Shown here: piece after piece, positions 9,080 through 17,903 of the stretch
Position numbering within the stretch: position 1 is the stretch's first letter
Layout of the letters: the number at the start of each line of letters is the position of its first letter
Assembly: GCF_001579845.1 (NCBI RefSeq)
Contig: NZ_CP007440.1
Span: 7,834,029 to 7,898,028, forward strand
From: Rhodoplanes sp. Z2-YC6860
GTDB taxonomy: Bacteria > Pseudomonadota > Alphaproteobacteria > Rhizobiales > Xanthobacteraceae
Reading direction: 5' to 3'
Length of the DNA stretch: 64,000 bases
Notes under the pieces: generated by a model
Database searches by the model: none
Told to the model about the DNA's origin: nothing
What the model saw: only the letters and a program-made list of their open reading frames with translations
Program-made: the position numbers and the translations under genes

Positions 9080-10306
9080 ATGACGGATCCCGAAACCCAG
9101 CCGATCCGCTTCGATCCCAACGTCCGCGGCCCGCTGAACGGCGTCCGCGTGCTCGACCTGTCGCGGCTGGTCGCCGGCAACATGGTCTCGCTGCAACTCG
9201 GCGATTTCGGCGCCGACGTCATCAAAGTGGAGCCGCCGTCGGGCGATCCGCTGCGGGACTGGCGCGACGGCGGCAAGTCGCTGCACTGGAAGACCTATGC
9301 GCGCAACAAGCGCTCGATCGTTCTCGACCTGCGAAAGGATGCCGCGAAGAATGCGCTGCTGCGGTTGGTCGCGAATGCCGACGTGTTCATCGAGAACTAC
9401 CGGCCGGGCACGCTGGAAGAGATGGCGCTCGGCCCCGACGTGTTGCACAAGGCCAACCCGAATCTGATCATCGTGCGCGTGTCGGGCTTCGGCCAGACCG
9501 GACCTTATGCAGAATTGCCGGGCTTCGGCACGCTGGTGGAGGCGATGAGCGGCTTTGCGACGCGCACCGGATTTCCGGACCGCGAGCCGGTGCTGCCGCC
9601 GCTCGCGCTCGCCGACATGATCGCGGGGCTCTACGGCGCGTTCGCCACGGTGACGGCGCTGCGCGCCCGCGACAACGGCGCAACGCGCGGTCAGGTGATC
9701 GACCTTTCGCTCCTGGAGTCGATCTTTTCGGTGCTGGGCCCCGAAGCCGCGATCTATGCGCAGACCGGCGCCGTCAAGGAGCGCGTCGGCAGCGCCTCCA
9801 ACACCTCGTCGCCGCGCAATGTCTACCGCTGCGCCGACGGTCATTACGTCGCGCTATCCGGCTCGACCCAGGCGATGGCGATGCGCCTGTTCGAGACCAT
9901 CGGCCGCGCCGACATGATCAATGACCCGCGCTTCGCCACCAACAGCGATCGGGTCAAGCACCGCCCGCTGGTCGACGAGGCGGTCGGCGCGTGGTTCGCA
10001 ACGCGTACGCGCGACGAAGCATTGAGGCTGATGCGTGAGGCGAGCGTCACGGTCGGGCCGGTCTACACGATCGCGGACGCGGTGGATGATCCGCATTTCC
10101 GCGGACGCGGCATCATCGTCGATGTGGAGGATCGGGATCTGGGCCAGGTGCCGATGCACAACATCGTGCCGCGGCTATCACAGACGCCGGGCACCTGGCA
10201 GAAGCCAGCACCGGAGCTCGGCGAGCACACGGATGCGATTCTGAGTGAGGCAGGCTTCGACCGCGGGGCGATCGCAGCACTTCGCGAGAGCGGCGCTGCT
10301 GCGTGA
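9080..10306 (+). CDS. CaiB/BaiF class III CoA-transferase
   Basis: A 408-residue family III CoA-transferase, which moves CoA between organic acids through an enzyme-bound aspartyl anhydride. Family landmarks are LNGVRVLDLSRLVAGNMVSLQLGDFGADVIKVEPP at the N-terminus, FIENYRPGTLE, VSGFGQTGPYAELPGFGTLVEAMSG, and LADMIAGLYGAFA, which carries the catalytic Asp. The C-terminal part GPVYTIADAVDDPHFRGRGI is also typical. The ATG at 9080 is chosen because an upstream frame would run into sfsA. It closes a coupled group Bug-sfsA-CoA-transferase, in line with uptake and CoA activation of an organic acid. Acceptor and donor are unknown. Confidence 0.93.
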   Translation: MTDPETQPIRFDPNVRGPLNGVRVLDLSRLVAGNMVSLQLGDFGADVIKVEPPSGDPLRDWRDGGKSLHWKTYARNKRSIVLDLRKDAAKNALLRLVANADVFIENYRPGTLEEMALGPDVLHKANPNLIIVRVSGFGQTGPYAELPGFGTLVEAMSGFATRTGFPDREPVLPPLALADMIAGLYGAFATVTALRARDNGATRGQVIDLSLLESIFSVLGPEAAIYAQTGAVKERVGSASNTSSPRNVYRCADGHYVALSGSTQAMAMRLFETIGRADMINDPRFATNSDRVKHRPLVDEAVGAWFATRTRDEALRLMREASVTVGPVYTIADAVDDPHFRGRGIIVDVEDRDLGQVPMHNIVPRLSQTPGTWQKPAPELGEHTDAILSEAGFDRGAIAALRESGAAA

Positions 10307-10343
10307 GGGCACCGTAACGTTGCGCTCGGCGGTGCCTCCCCAA

Positions 10344-10367
10344 CCCTCCCCCGCATGCGGGGGAGGG
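10344..10367. repeat. Perfect 24-bp palindrome
   Basis: A perfect 24-base palindrome built from CCCTCCCCCGCA and its exact complement, in the gap between convergent genes. No T-run follows, so it is not a classical terminator. It resembles the G/C-block repeats at 61476-61598 and 55824-55930 and is probably a short member of that dispersed group. Confidence 0.75.
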
Positions 10368-10429
10368 AGCGAGAGGCCGTGCCCGCCTTACATCATCAAA
10401 TGCGATAGCCCCGCCGCAAGCGGGAAGAG

Positions 10430-10463
10430 GGAGCGCACCGCTGACGCGGCGCGCTCCTCTTTT
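10430..10463 (+). terminator. Probable intrinsic terminator between convergent genes
   Basis: GGAGCGC at 10430-10436 pairs with GCGCTCC at 10451-10457 across a 14-base loop, and a short T stretch (TCTTTT) follows. It lies after the CoA-transferase and immediately before the stop of the opposing pirin gene, where a terminator is expected. The loop is long, so strength is uncertain. Confidence 0.55.
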
Positions 10464-10465
10464 AG

Positions 10466-11374
10466 TTACTGCTTCTTGATGAACGTGCCGTTGCGCAGCT
10501 CGCTCACCGCCTGCTGCAACTCGGCCTGGGTGTTCATCACGATCGGCCCGTACCAGGCGACCGGCTCCTCGATCGGCTTGCCTGACACCAGGAGGAAGCG
10601 CACGCCCTCTTCGCCGGCCTGCACCGTGACCTCGTCGCCACGGTCGAACACGATCAACGAGCGGTTGCCGGTCTGCTCGCGCACCTTGATCTCCTGGCCG
10701 TCGACCTCCTTCTCGGTCAGAATGCCGAACGGCTTCGACGCGGACACGAAGGCGCCCGAGCCCGCGAAGATGTAGGCGAAGGCGTGCCGGTCGACCTCGA
10801 CCTTGAAGGTCTTGCGCTTGCCGGGTGCTACCGAGATGTCGAGATAGCGCGGATCGGCGGCGACACCCTCGACCGGGCCCTTCTTGCCCCAGAAGTCGCC
10901 GGTGATGATCCGCACCTTGGTGCCGTCATCATCGATCACCTCCGGAATGTCGGCGGCCTTGATGTCCTGATAACGCGGCGCCGTCATCTTGAACGCGCGC
11001 GGCAGGTTGGCCCAGAGCTGGAAGCCGTGCATGCGGCCCTGCGTGTCGCCGCGCGGCATCTCCTGATGCATGATGCCGCTGCCCGCGGTCATCCACTGCA
11101 CGTCGCCTGCACCGAGCGTGCCCTTGTTGCCGAGGCTATCGCCGTGATCGACCTCGCCAGCGAGCACGTAAGTGATCGTCTCGATGCCGCGATGCGGATG
11201 CCACGGGAAACCGGCGGAATACTCCTCCGGATTGTCGTTGCGGAAATCATCCAGCAGCAGGAACGGATCGAACTCCTTGGTGTCGCCGAAGCCGAAGGCG
11301 CGCCGCAGATGCACGCCCGCGCCTTCGAGCGTGGGCTTGGACTGGATGATCTTCTTGACGGGACGGATGGACAT
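10466..11374 (-). CDS. Pirin family protein
   Basis: A 302-residue bicupin of the pirin family. Bacterial members act as quercetin 2,3-dioxygenases or as metabolic modulators. The metal site is readable: PWHPHRGIETITYVL supplies two histidines and GSGIMHQEMP supplies a His and a Glu, matching the four ligands of human pirin. RRAFGFGDTKEFDPFLLLDDF is the usual N-terminal signature. ATG 11374 is selected over an upstream in-frame start because GGAAAGG precedes it by about 9 bases. The neighbouring flavin reductase runs in the same direction upstream. Quercetinase activity is possible but not demonstrable from sequence. Confidence 0.91.
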   Translation of the reverse strand: MSIRPVKKIIQSKPTLEGAGVHLRRAFGFGDTKEFDPFLLLDDFRNDNPEEYSAGFPWHPHRGIETITYVLAGEVDHGDSLGNKGTLGAGDVQWMTAGSGIMHQEMPRGDTQGRMHGFQLWANLPRAFKMTAPRYQDIKAADIPEVIDDDGTKVRIITGDFWGKKGPVEGVAADPRYLDISVAPGKRKTFKVEVDRHAFAYIFAGSGAFVSASKPFGILTEKEVDGQEIKVREQTGNRSLIVFDRGDEVTVQAGEEGVRFLLVSGKPIEEPVAWYGPIVMNTQAELQQAVSELRNGTFIKKQ

Positions 11375-11451
11375 GATGTTTTGCCTTTCCGGAATGGCCC
11401 CGAAGGCAGCCATTCCATCTGCGTTGATTGTACTGCGTCTTGCTGCCGGGC

Positions 11452-12021
11452 TTATGCGGCTTTCGCGGCCGGGACCGCGAGCTTGCCGACCAGCACGGCG
11501 AACTGATCGAGGAAACCTTTCAGGAATCCCCGGGTGCCTTCGTCGGTGACGACGTCGTTGGCATCAATCAGGCCTTGCTTGAACTGGAGGTAGGCTTCGC
11601 CGCCCGAGAGCACAACGCCTTGGGCGCCGAGGATATGACGAAGGTGCTGCTGCGCCAACGCCGTGCTGATCGCGCCCTGCGCGGCCCCCGTCACCGCCCC
11701 GACCTTGCCGGTCCAAGAGTTCTTGCCCCACGGCCGCGAACCCCAGTCGATGGCGTTTTTCAGAACCGCCGGGATCGACCGGTTGTGCTCGGGAGTGACG
11801 AACAGCACACCGTCAGCCTCCGCGAGCTCGGCCTTGAAGCGAACGACGCTCGGCGGGAGATTGCTCTCATGGTCCTGGTTGTAGAGCGGCAGATCGTCGA
11901 TTTGCACGAACTTGAAATCGAACTTGTCGGAACCGAGCTTCGCCAGCGCCTGGGCGAACTTGCGGTTGATGGACTCGCGGCGGTTGCTGCCGACGATGAC
12001 GGCGATCTTGAAAGCGGCCAT
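11452..12021 (-). CDS. NAD(P)H-dependent FMN reductase
   Basis: A 189-residue flavodoxin-fold reductase of the NADPH:FMN/quinone reductase group. Members of this type (ChrR, AzoR-like and related enzymes) reduce quinones, chromate or azo compounds. The phosphate-binding loop VGSNRRESINRKFA is at the N-terminus, FVTPEHNRSIPAVLKNAIDW forms the flavin isoalloxazine-binding loop, and GAVTGAAQGAISTALAQQHLRHIL completes the pattern. Length is typical. It is transcribed divergently from an HxlR regulator 52 bp away, an arrangement known for thiol- or quinone-sensing control of such reductases. Physiological substrate is inferred only. Confidence 0.91.
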   Translation of the reverse strand: MAAFKIAVIVGSNRRESINRKFAQALAKLGSDKFDFKFVQIDDLPLYNQDHESNLPPSVVRFKAELAEADGVLFVTPEHNRSIPAVLKNAIDWGSRPWGKNSWTGKVGAVTGAAQGAISTALAQQHLRHILGAQGVVLSGGEAYLQFKQGLIDANDVVTDEGTRGFLKGFLDQFAVLVGKLAVPAAKAA

Positions 12022-12027
12022 GGCGAT

Positions 12028-12050
12028 GTTACCTTTCGGTACGAAGTTAC
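12028..12050. promoter_or_regulatory. Possible HxlR operator in divergent promoter
   Basis: The 52-bp gap between the flavin reductase and the HxlR gene contains two direct copies of GTTAC (12028-12032 and 12046-12050) 18 bases apart, with GGTACGAAGT between them. Such spacing puts both on one DNA face, suiting a winged-helix dimer. Assignment to HxlR is inferred from position. Confidence 0.4.
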
Positions 12051-12073
12051 GGGTTTATACCGAGGCTAGATAA

Positions 12074-12484
12074 ATGACTGTGCGGGCCAAGCAAGAAGGC
12101 ACAAAACCGATACCGGGTAACCTCCATGTGCCCGACGAGTGCCGGGCGGTCAGCGAGGTGCTGGCCCACATCGGCGACAAATGGACCATTCTGGTGGTCA
12201 ACGAGCTCGGCAACGGCCCGCGGCGTTTCAACGAGATCCGGCGGGCGCTCGGCAGCATCTCGCAGCGCATGCTGACGTTGACCTTGCGCAACCTGGAACG
12301 CGACGGCCTCGTCACTCGAACCGTGTTCCCGACCATCCCGCCCAAGGTCGAATATGAATTGACCGGGCTCGGCCGCTCGCTGCTGGTGCCGGTCAGCGGC
12401 ATCGGGCTCTGGGCGCGGCAGAACCGCGCTGCAATCGAGGCCGCGCGCAAGCGCTTCGACGCCACGGCTGACGCCGCACGATGA
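12074..12484 (+). CDS. HxlR family transcriptional regulator
   Basis: A 136-residue winged-helix regulator of the HxlR (DUF24) class. The core [78 protein letters not shown] is a full-length match to the family pattern. A single cysteine precedes the helix bundle at the position used for redox or electrophile sensing by YodB- and HypR-type members. It is divergent from the FMN reductase and probably controls it. Its stop overlaps the next ATG by four bases (ATGA), so the alpha/beta hydrolase is cotranscribed with it. Confidence 0.92.
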   Translation: MTVRAKQEGTKPIPGNLHVPDECRAVSEVLAHIGDKWTILVVNELGNGPRRFNEIRRALGSISQRMLTLTLRNLERDGLVTRTVFPTIPPKVEYELTGLGRSLLVPVSGIGLWARQNRAAIEAARKRFDATADAAR

Positions 12485-13386
12485 GCCTGCGCGCCGAATT
12501 GCTGCGGCTCGCGCTGCGCGCCGGCTTCAAACAGGAATACGGCGCCGAGGTGGACATCGCGCGCCTTCGCGGTCGCCTGGAAAAATTCGCGTATCTCGCC
12601 CCGTCCCCACCGAGGGGCACGGTGGCGACCAAACTCACCATCGGCGGCGTGCCGGCCATCCGCGTCGCCACGCGACATTCGCGTGCGGACCGTCACGTGC
12701 TGTACTTGCACGGCGGCGCCTATGTGTATGGCCGGCCCGCGCACTACCGCGATTTCATCTGGCGCATCGCTAATGCGGCCGACGCCACCGTGCACGTGCT
12801 CGACTACCGGCTCGGGCCGGAGCATCGGTTTCCCGCCGCGGTGGAGGACGCCGCCGCGGCCTATCGCGCGCTGCTTGCCGGGGGCGTCGAGCCCAGGCGG
12901 CTCGCCGTGATGGGCGACTCGGCCGGCGGCGGGCTCACCTTCGCAACGCTGCTGAAACTCCGCGACGAACGCGATCCGATGCCGGCGGCAGCCGTGGCCC
13001 TGTCGCCTTGGACCGATCTCACGCTGACGAGCGACTCAAGCGTCCGTTTCGATGAGGCTGATCCGATGCTCAGTGTCGGCCCTGCCAGGCTGTTTGCCCG
13101 CTGGTATCTCGGTGATGCCGATCCGAAGCACCCTTATGCGTCGCCGCTGTTCGGCGATCCGACGGGCCTGCCGCCCTCGCTCATCCAGGTCGGCAGTGAC
13201 GAGCTCTTGCTCGACGACGCGGTGCAGTTGGGCGAACGGATGCGCAAGGCCGGGGTCGACGCGGAGGTCGAAGTCTGGCCGCGCATGCCGCATGTCTGGC
13301 AGCTGTTCGCGCGCGTGCTGCCGGAGGGACAGCGGGCGGTCCGCCGGATTGGCGAATTTCTGCGTGAAAAGCTCGATATAAATTGA
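12481..13386 (+). CDS. Alpha/beta hydrolase, hormone-sensitive-lipase-like esterase
   Basis: A 301-residue carboxylesterase of the HSL (fold-3) group. The oxyanion-hole motif HGGAYVYG, the nucleophile elbow GDSAGG, the acid residue in SDELLLDD and the catalytic His in MPHVWQ are all present and correctly ordered. Family members hydrolyse short-chain acyl esters in the cytoplasm. No signal peptide is seen. It overlaps the HxlR regulator gene by four bases, suggesting that both respond to the same chemical stress. The natural ester is unknown. Confidence 0.93.
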   Translation: MSLRAELLRLALRAGFKQEYGAEVDIARLRGRLEKFAYLAPSPPRGTVATKLTIGGVPAIRVATRHSRADRHVLYLHGGAYVYGRPAHYRDFIWRIANAADATVHVLDYRLGPEHRFPAAVEDAAAAYRALLAGGVEPRRLAVMGDSAGGGLTFATLLKLRDERDPMPAAAVALSPWTDLTLTSDSSVRFDEADPMLSVGPARLFARWYLGDADPKHPYASPLFGDPTGLPPSLIQVGSDELLLDDAVQLGERMRKAGVDAEVEVWPRMPHVWQLFARVLPEGQRAVRRIGEFLREKLDIN

Positions 13387-13455
13387 TCGGACTGCGGGAA
13401 CCGCGGCGCTGCCGCGCGCTTGCTTTGCGGGCCACAGCCCTTAAATTCTGCCTCC

Positions 13456-14280
13456 ATGAATTACGTCGAAGCCGCCACCGCCCCGCTCCGCAAAACCGGC
13501 CAGATCAAGCTCCACGGCAAGGAAGCCTTCGAGGGCATGCGCAAGGCCGGCCGGCTTACGGCCGACTGCCTCGACATGCTGACCCAATACGTCCAGCCCG
13601 GCGTGCCGACCGACAAGATCGACCGGCTGGTCGCGGAGTTCGCCCGGGACCACAAGGCCCTGCCCGCGACGCTGATGTATCGCGGCTACCGGAAGTCGAC
13701 CTGCACGTCGATCAATCACGTGGTTTGCCACGGCATCCCGAACGACAAGCCGCTCAAGGAGGGCGACATCGTCAACATCGACGTGACGCTGATCCTCAAC
13801 GGCTGGCACGGCGATTCGAGCCGGATGTATCCGGTCGGTGAAATTCCACGCCGCGCCGAGCGGCTGATCGAGGTCACCTACGATGCGATGATGCGCGGCA
13901 TCAACGTCATCAAGCCGGGCGCCACCACCGGCGACATCGGCGCCGCGATCCAGACCTTCGTCGAAGCGCAGCACATGAGCGTGGTGCGCGACTTCTGTGG
14001 CCACGGCCTCGGCCGGCTGTTTCACGACGAGCCGAACATCGTCCACGTCGGCCGCCCGAGCGAGGGCATCGTGTTGCGGCCCGGCATGTTCTTTACGGTC
14101 GAGCCGATGATCAATCTCGGCCGCCCGCATGTGAAAGTGCTCTCCGACGGCTGGACCGCGGTGACGCGCGACCGCTCGCTGTCGGCGCAGTTCGAGCACA
14201 CGGTGGGCGTGACCCAGGCTGGCGTGGAGATCTTCACGACTTCAGCCAAGGGCATGGACAAGCCGCCGTACCAGCTCTGA
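13456..14280 (+). CDS. map: Type I methionine aminopeptidase
   Basis: A 274-residue methionine aminopeptidase that removes the initiator Met from new proteins. All five metal ligands are visible: Asp109 (VNIDV), Asp120 (WHGDSSRMY), His183 (CGHGLGRLFHDEPN), Glu216 (FTVEPMI) and Glu247 (FEHTVGVT). His92 (VCHGIPN) and His190 are the conserved substrate-site residues. The ATG at 13456 is taken as start because an upstream TTG adds residues with no family match. The next gene is radC after 81 bp, a common neighbourhood for map in alphaproteobacteria. Confidence 0.96.
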   Translation: MNYVEAATAPLRKTGQIKLHGKEAFEGMRKAGRLTADCLDMLTQYVQPGVPTDKIDRLVAEFARDHKALPATLMYRGYRKSTCTSINHVVCHGIPNDKPLKEGDIVNIDVTLILNGWHGDSSRMYPVGEIPRRAERLIEVTYDAMMRGINVIKPGATTGDIGAAIQTFVEAQHMSVVRDFCGHGLGRLFHDEPNIVHVGRPSEGIVLRPGMFFTVEPMINLGRPHVKVLSDGWTAVTRDRSLSAQFEHTVGVTQAGVEIFTTSAKGMDKPPYQL

Positions 14281-14361
14281 GTGCGGGCGCTCGCTTCTTC
14301 GCGGTTGCAAAGCTTTCGGGCTGCCCTCATCCTGACCGCTCAAGCAGCGTTTGGGCGATGA

Positions 14362-15105
14362 ATGCCGGTCAGGACCTCCAGCAACAAGACCTCCAGCAGT
14401 TCTAACGGGACCGGGGACGAGCCGTCCGCGGCAAAGCCGCACTATCACGGCCATCGCGAGCGGCTGCGCAACCGCTTCCGGGAGGCCGGCGCCGCGGCGC
14501 TGAGCGACTATGAGCTTCTCGAACTCATTCTGTTCCGCACCATCCCGCAGAAGGACACCAAGCCGATCGCCAAGGACCTGATCGCCAAGTTCGGCTCGTT
14601 CGCCGAAGTTCTGGCCGCGCCGCCGCGGCGATTGGAAGAGGTCAAGGGCGTCAAGGAAGCGACCAGCACCGATCTCAAGATTATCCACGCAGCGGCGGGC
14701 CTCATGACGCACGGCGCGGTCAAGAAGCGGCCGGTGCTGTCGTCGTGGAACGCGGTTCTGGACTACTGCCGCACCACCATGGCGTTCGAGGACAAGGAGT
14801 TGTTCGGCATCATCTTCCTCGACAAGCGCAACCAAGTGATCCGCGACGAAATCCAGCAGAAGGGCACGGTTGATCACACACCAGTCTATCCGCGCGAGGT
14901 GGTCAAGCGCGCGCTGGAACTCAGCGCCACGGCCATCATCCTGGTGCACAATCATCCGAGCGGAGACCCCACGCCGAGCCGTGCGGACATCACGATGACG
15001 CAGCAGATCGTCGAGATCGCCGAGCCGCTCGGCGTCCTGGTGCATGACCACATCATCGTCGGCAAGAACGGGCATGCGAGCCTGAAAGAGCTCAAGCTGA
15101 TATGA
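14362..15105 (+). CDS. radC: RadC family JAB/JAMM domain protein
   Basis: A 247-residue RadC protein. The N-terminal half has a helix-hairpin-helix segment ([36 protein letters not shown]). The C-terminal half is a JAB1/MPN metalloprotease-like domain with the JAMM zinc motif in [16 protein letters not shown]. RadC was once tied to DNA repair, but its cellular role remains unsettled. The N-terminal 30 residues are Ser/Lys-rich and probably disordered. It sits downstream of map on the same strand. The start ATG at 14362 has no strong ribosome site. Confidence 0.95.
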   Translation: MPVRTSSNKTSSSSNGTGDEPSAAKPHYHGHRERLRNRFREAGAAALSDYELLELILFRTIPQKDTKPIAKDLIAKFGSFAEVLAAPPRRLEEVKGVKEATSTDLKIIHAAAGLMTHGAVKKRPVLSSWNAVLDYCRTTMAFEDKELFGIIFLDKRNQVIRDEIQQKGTVDHTPVYPREVVKRALELSATAIILVHNHPSGDPTPSRADITMTQQIVEIAEPLGVLVHDHIIVGKNGHASLKELKLI

Positions 15106-15204
15106 AGTACGGGCCGCGGCAGGCGCCGGCAGGGCCGCGCCGTTGATCGAGATCAATGCGGACGCGTCGGCACGAGTGATCGTAAAATCAGACCGGGTTT
15201 TGCC

Positions 15205-15945
15205 GTGCTGATCGCATTCTTCGCAGACATTCACGCCAACAGACAGGCCTTTGCGGCCTGCCTCGACCAAGCGCGCGGACGCGGCGCCGAGCGTTTCGTA
15301 CTGCTAGGCGATTATGTCGGCTACGGCGCCGACCCCGAATGGACGGTCGAGATCGCAATGGAGCTCGTCAGGCTTGGCGCGCCCGCCGTGCGCGGCAATC
15401 ACGATAGTGCGGTCAGCAATCTCCATGAAACGATGAATGTCGAAGCGCAGATGGCTATGGAATGGACCCGTGGGCAGCTCGGCGTGGCGCAGCGCCTGTT
15501 CCTCCAGCAACTGCCGCTGACGTGCAACGACGGCGATCGCCTCTATGTGCATTCCGAAGCGAACAAGCCTGCGGCCTGGAAATACGTGATGGACAGCGCC
15601 GACGCCGCGCACAGCATCATGGCGACGACAGCACATCTGACGTTTTGCGGCCATACCCACCGGCCGGCGCTCTACACCATGTCGGCCACGGGCAAGACCA
15701 CGTCGTTTGTGCCGACGACCGACTGTCCGGTCCATATCCTGCCGGGCCGTCGCTGGCTTGCCGTGCTGGGCGCGGTGGGCCAACCGCGCGACGGCAATCC
15801 CGCTGCCGCCTATACGATGTTCGACACCGACCGGCAGGAGTTGACCTATTGCCGCGCGCCCTACGACGTCGAGCGCGCCGCGGAACGAATCCGGAGCCAG
15901 GGCCTGCCGCCGTGGCTTGCCGACCGCCTGCTCGTTGGGAAGTGA
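15205..15945 (+). CDS. Calcineurin-like metallophosphoesterase
   Basis: A 246-residue metallophosphoesterase of the YfcE/PrpE-like group. The two-metal site is complete: ADIHAN (Asp, His), LGDYVGYGADP, RGNHDSAV (Asn, His), VHSEAN and the C-terminal CGHTHRP. It begins with a GTG codon right at the first beta strand. It could hydrolyse phosphomonoesters, diesters or phosphoprotein. Its stop lies 17 bases before the start of a Ser/Thr kinase-UspA fusion on the same strand, so the two are very likely cotranscribed, and this enzyme may be the opposing phosphatase. That role is inference. Confidence 0.92.
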   Translation: MLIAFFADIHANRQAFAACLDQARGRGAERFVLLGDYVGYGADPEWTVEIAMELVRLGAPAVRGNHDSAVSNLHETMNVEAQMAMEWTRGQLGVAQRLFLQQLPLTCNDGDRLYVHSEANKPAAWKYVMDSADAAHSIMATTAHLTFCGHTHRPALYTMSATGKTTSFVPTTDCPVHILPGRRWLAVLGAVGQPRDGNPAAAYTMFDTDRQELTYCRAPYDVERAAERIRSQGLPPWLADRLLVGK

Positions 15946-15962
15946 GCATGGGACAGTAAGGC

Positions 15963-17378
15963 ATGGTCAAGCCCTCCCTGACCGAAGGCACGATCATCGA
16001 CGGCTTCTGCCTCAAGGAGTGCGTCCATGTCGGCGGCATGGCGTCGCTATGGCGGGTGACGCGCGCCGGCACCGACATGCCGACGCTGATGAAGGTGCCA
16101 CGCATCGGCGAAGGCGAGGATCCCGCCGCGGTCGTGAGCTTCGAGATGGAGCAGATGATCATGCCGCTGCTCGCAGGCGCCCACGTGCCGAAGTTCGTGG
16201 CGGCCGGCGACTTCGCGGTGCAGCCCTATATCGTGATGGAGTACATTCCGGGAGCGACACTGATCAAGCGTCTGCCCCAACTGCCGCTGCCGTATCACGA
16301 GGTCGCCGACATCGGCGCGAAGATCGCCGCCGCGCTCAACGACCTGCACCGGCAGCACGTGATTCATCTCGACGTCAAGCCGAGCAACCTCCTGTTCCGG
16401 CCGAGCGGCGAGGCGGTGCTGATCGACTTCGGTCTGGCGCACCACGACCGCCTGCCCGATCTGATGCAGGAGGAGTTTCGCGTTCCGTTCGGCACGGCGC
16501 CCTACATGGCGCCCGAGCAACTGCTCGGCGTCCGCACCGATTTGCGGAGCGATCTGTTTGCACTGGGCGTGCTGCTTTACTTCTTCTCCACCGGCGTCCG
16601 ACCGTTCGGCGAGAGCGAGACCATGCGTGGCATGCGCAGGCGCCTCTGGCGCGACCCAGCGCCGCCGCGCCAGCTCAGACCCGACTATCCGGTCTGGCTG
16701 CAGGAGATCGTGCTGCACTGTCTCGAGATCGAGCCGGCCTGGCGGCAGCCGACCGCGGCCCAGCTTGCGTTCGAATTGAGTCACCCCGCGGAGGTCAAGC
16801 TGACGCAGCGATCGGAGCGCCTCAGACGCGATCCGTGGTCCACGGTGCTGCGGCGGCGCTTCAACAGCGATATCCGAACCTCCATGACCGCGGCGGCGAC
16901 CGCTACCAGCCTGGCCAAGGCGCCGATCGTGGCGGTGGCGGTGGACGTCACGGACGGCACCGCGGCGATCAACGAGGCGCTCCGCACCACCACGGCGCGG
17001 CTGCTCGCGACCATGCCCTTGGCGCGGCTCGCCTGCCTCTCGGTGATCCGGCAAAATCGCATCGCGCTCGACACCACGCTGGACGAACAGGGCCACAACA
17101 AGCAGATCGATCGGCTTGTGGAGCTTAAAGCCTGGGCCGCGCCTCTGAAGCTCGACAGCGGACGCGTGACTTCCCATGTGCTCGAAGGAACCGACCCGGC
17201 CGCGGCTATCCTCGAATTCGCGAACGCCAACTGCGTCGCTCACATCCTGATAGGGGCGCGGCAGGATTCGCTGATGCGCCATCTGCTCGGCAGCGTGTCG
17301 GCGAAGGTCGCAGCGGAAGCCGGGTGCAGCGTCACGGTGGTCCGCACGGCGCGGATGGAAGACTCTGATCCTTCGTGA
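15963..17378 (+). CDS. Ser/Thr protein kinase fused to a universal stress protein (UspA) domain
   Basis: A 471-residue two-domain protein. Residues about 12-275 form a Hanks-type kinase: glycine loop VHVGGMAS, ATP-anchoring Lys44 in TLMK, catalytic loop HLDVKPSN (135-142, with Leu instead of Arg in the HRD motif), DFG at 155-157 and APE at 183-185. The kinase looks active. Residues about 321-462 form a UspA domain ending in ILIGARQDS...LLGSVSAKVA, which carries the G(x)9GS ATP-binding pattern. No membrane helix is present, so it is cytosolic. HLD rather than HRD suggests it does not need activation-loop phosphorylation. It is paired with a metallophosphoesterase. Target proteins are unknown. 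Confidence 0.92.
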   Translation: MVKPSLTEGTIIDGFCLKECVHVGGMASLWRVTRAGTDMPTLMKVPRIGEGEDPAAVVSFEMEQMIMPLLAGAHVPKFVAAGDFAVQPYIVMEYIPGATLIKRLPQLPLPYHEVADIGAKIAAALNDLHRQHVIHLDVKPSNLLFRPSGEAVLIDFGLAHHDRLPDLMQEEFRVPFGTAPYMAPEQLLGVRTDLRSDLFALGVLLYFFSTGVRPFGESETMRGMRRRLWRDPAPPRQLRPDYPVWLQEIVLHCLEIEPAWRQPTAAQLAFELSHPAEVKLTQRSERLRRDPWSTVLRRRFNSDIRTSMTAAATATSLAKAPIVAVAVDVTDGTAAINEALRTTTARLLATMPLARLACLSVIRQNRIALDTTLDEQGHNKQIDRLVELKAWAAPLKLDSGRVTSHVLEGTDPAAAILEFANANCVAHILIGARQDSLMRHLLGSVSAKVAAEAGCSVTVVRTARMEDSDPS

Positions 17379-17462
17379 TCGCCCGGTGCACGAGCATCGT
17401 CCTATTGCAGGTGCGCAGCGCGATCCCTAGCCTGACTTCGACTGCAAGATGGAGCAGCATGC

Positions 17463-17897
17463 ATGGACAGCGCAACGAATATCGCGGGATCGCGCTCACC
17501 CAATGGGGCGAAAACACTGACGCCCGAGGGCGCCATCAAGCCGACCGGACCTTGGGCGCTAGGCAGCCGCGCGGGCGATTTCGTTTTCGTCGCCGGCATG
17601 CGCGGCATCGATCCTGCAACCAACGCGCTGGTGCCGGGCGACGCGGCGCGCATCCGGCAGGCGTTCCTGAACATGAAGCTGATCGCCGAATCCGAAGGCG
17701 CGGGCCTGCGCGATTGCGTGCGCATCGTCGTCTACGTGATCGACATGCTTCGGCTTCGGCCGATCGTGAACAAGGTGCAGGAAGAGTTATGGGGCGGACC
17801 GCCTTATCCGCCGCGCACCATCGTCGAGGTCAGCCGTCTCAACCAGGACGACGTCATGGAGGTGGAAGGCACCTTCCACGCGCCGGTGAGGACGTAG
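17463..17897 (+). CDS. RidA (YjgF/YER057c/UK114) family protein
   Basis: A 144-residue RidA-like protein. The family hydrolyses reactive enamine/imine intermediates or acts in catabolic pathways. The characteristic segments are FVFVAGMRGIDPATNALVPGD, a central helix RQAFLNMKLIAESEGAGLRDCVRIVVYVID, and PYPPRTIVEVSRLNQDDVMEVEGTF. The Arg in PPRTIVEV is the imine-deaminase residue of archetypal RidA. The extra N-terminal 20 residues are variable in the family. It converges with a Bug gene whose stop is 6 bases away. Substrate unknown. Confidence 0.9.
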   Translation: MDSATNIAGSRSPNGAKTLTPEGAIKPTGPWALGSRAGDFVFVAGMRGIDPATNALVPGDAARIRQAFLNMKLIAESEGAGLRDCVRIVVYVIDMLRLRPIVNKVQEELWGGPPYPPRTIVEVSRLNQDDVMEVEGTFHAPVRT

Positions 17898-17903
17898 ACG
17901 TCG

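Noticed and set aside
15205-17378. Phosphoesterase/kinase pair as a toxin-antitoxin or HipBA-like system
   Set aside because: The kinase is a canonical Hanks type with a UspA domain and the partner is a full enzyme; no small antitoxin or operator is seen.
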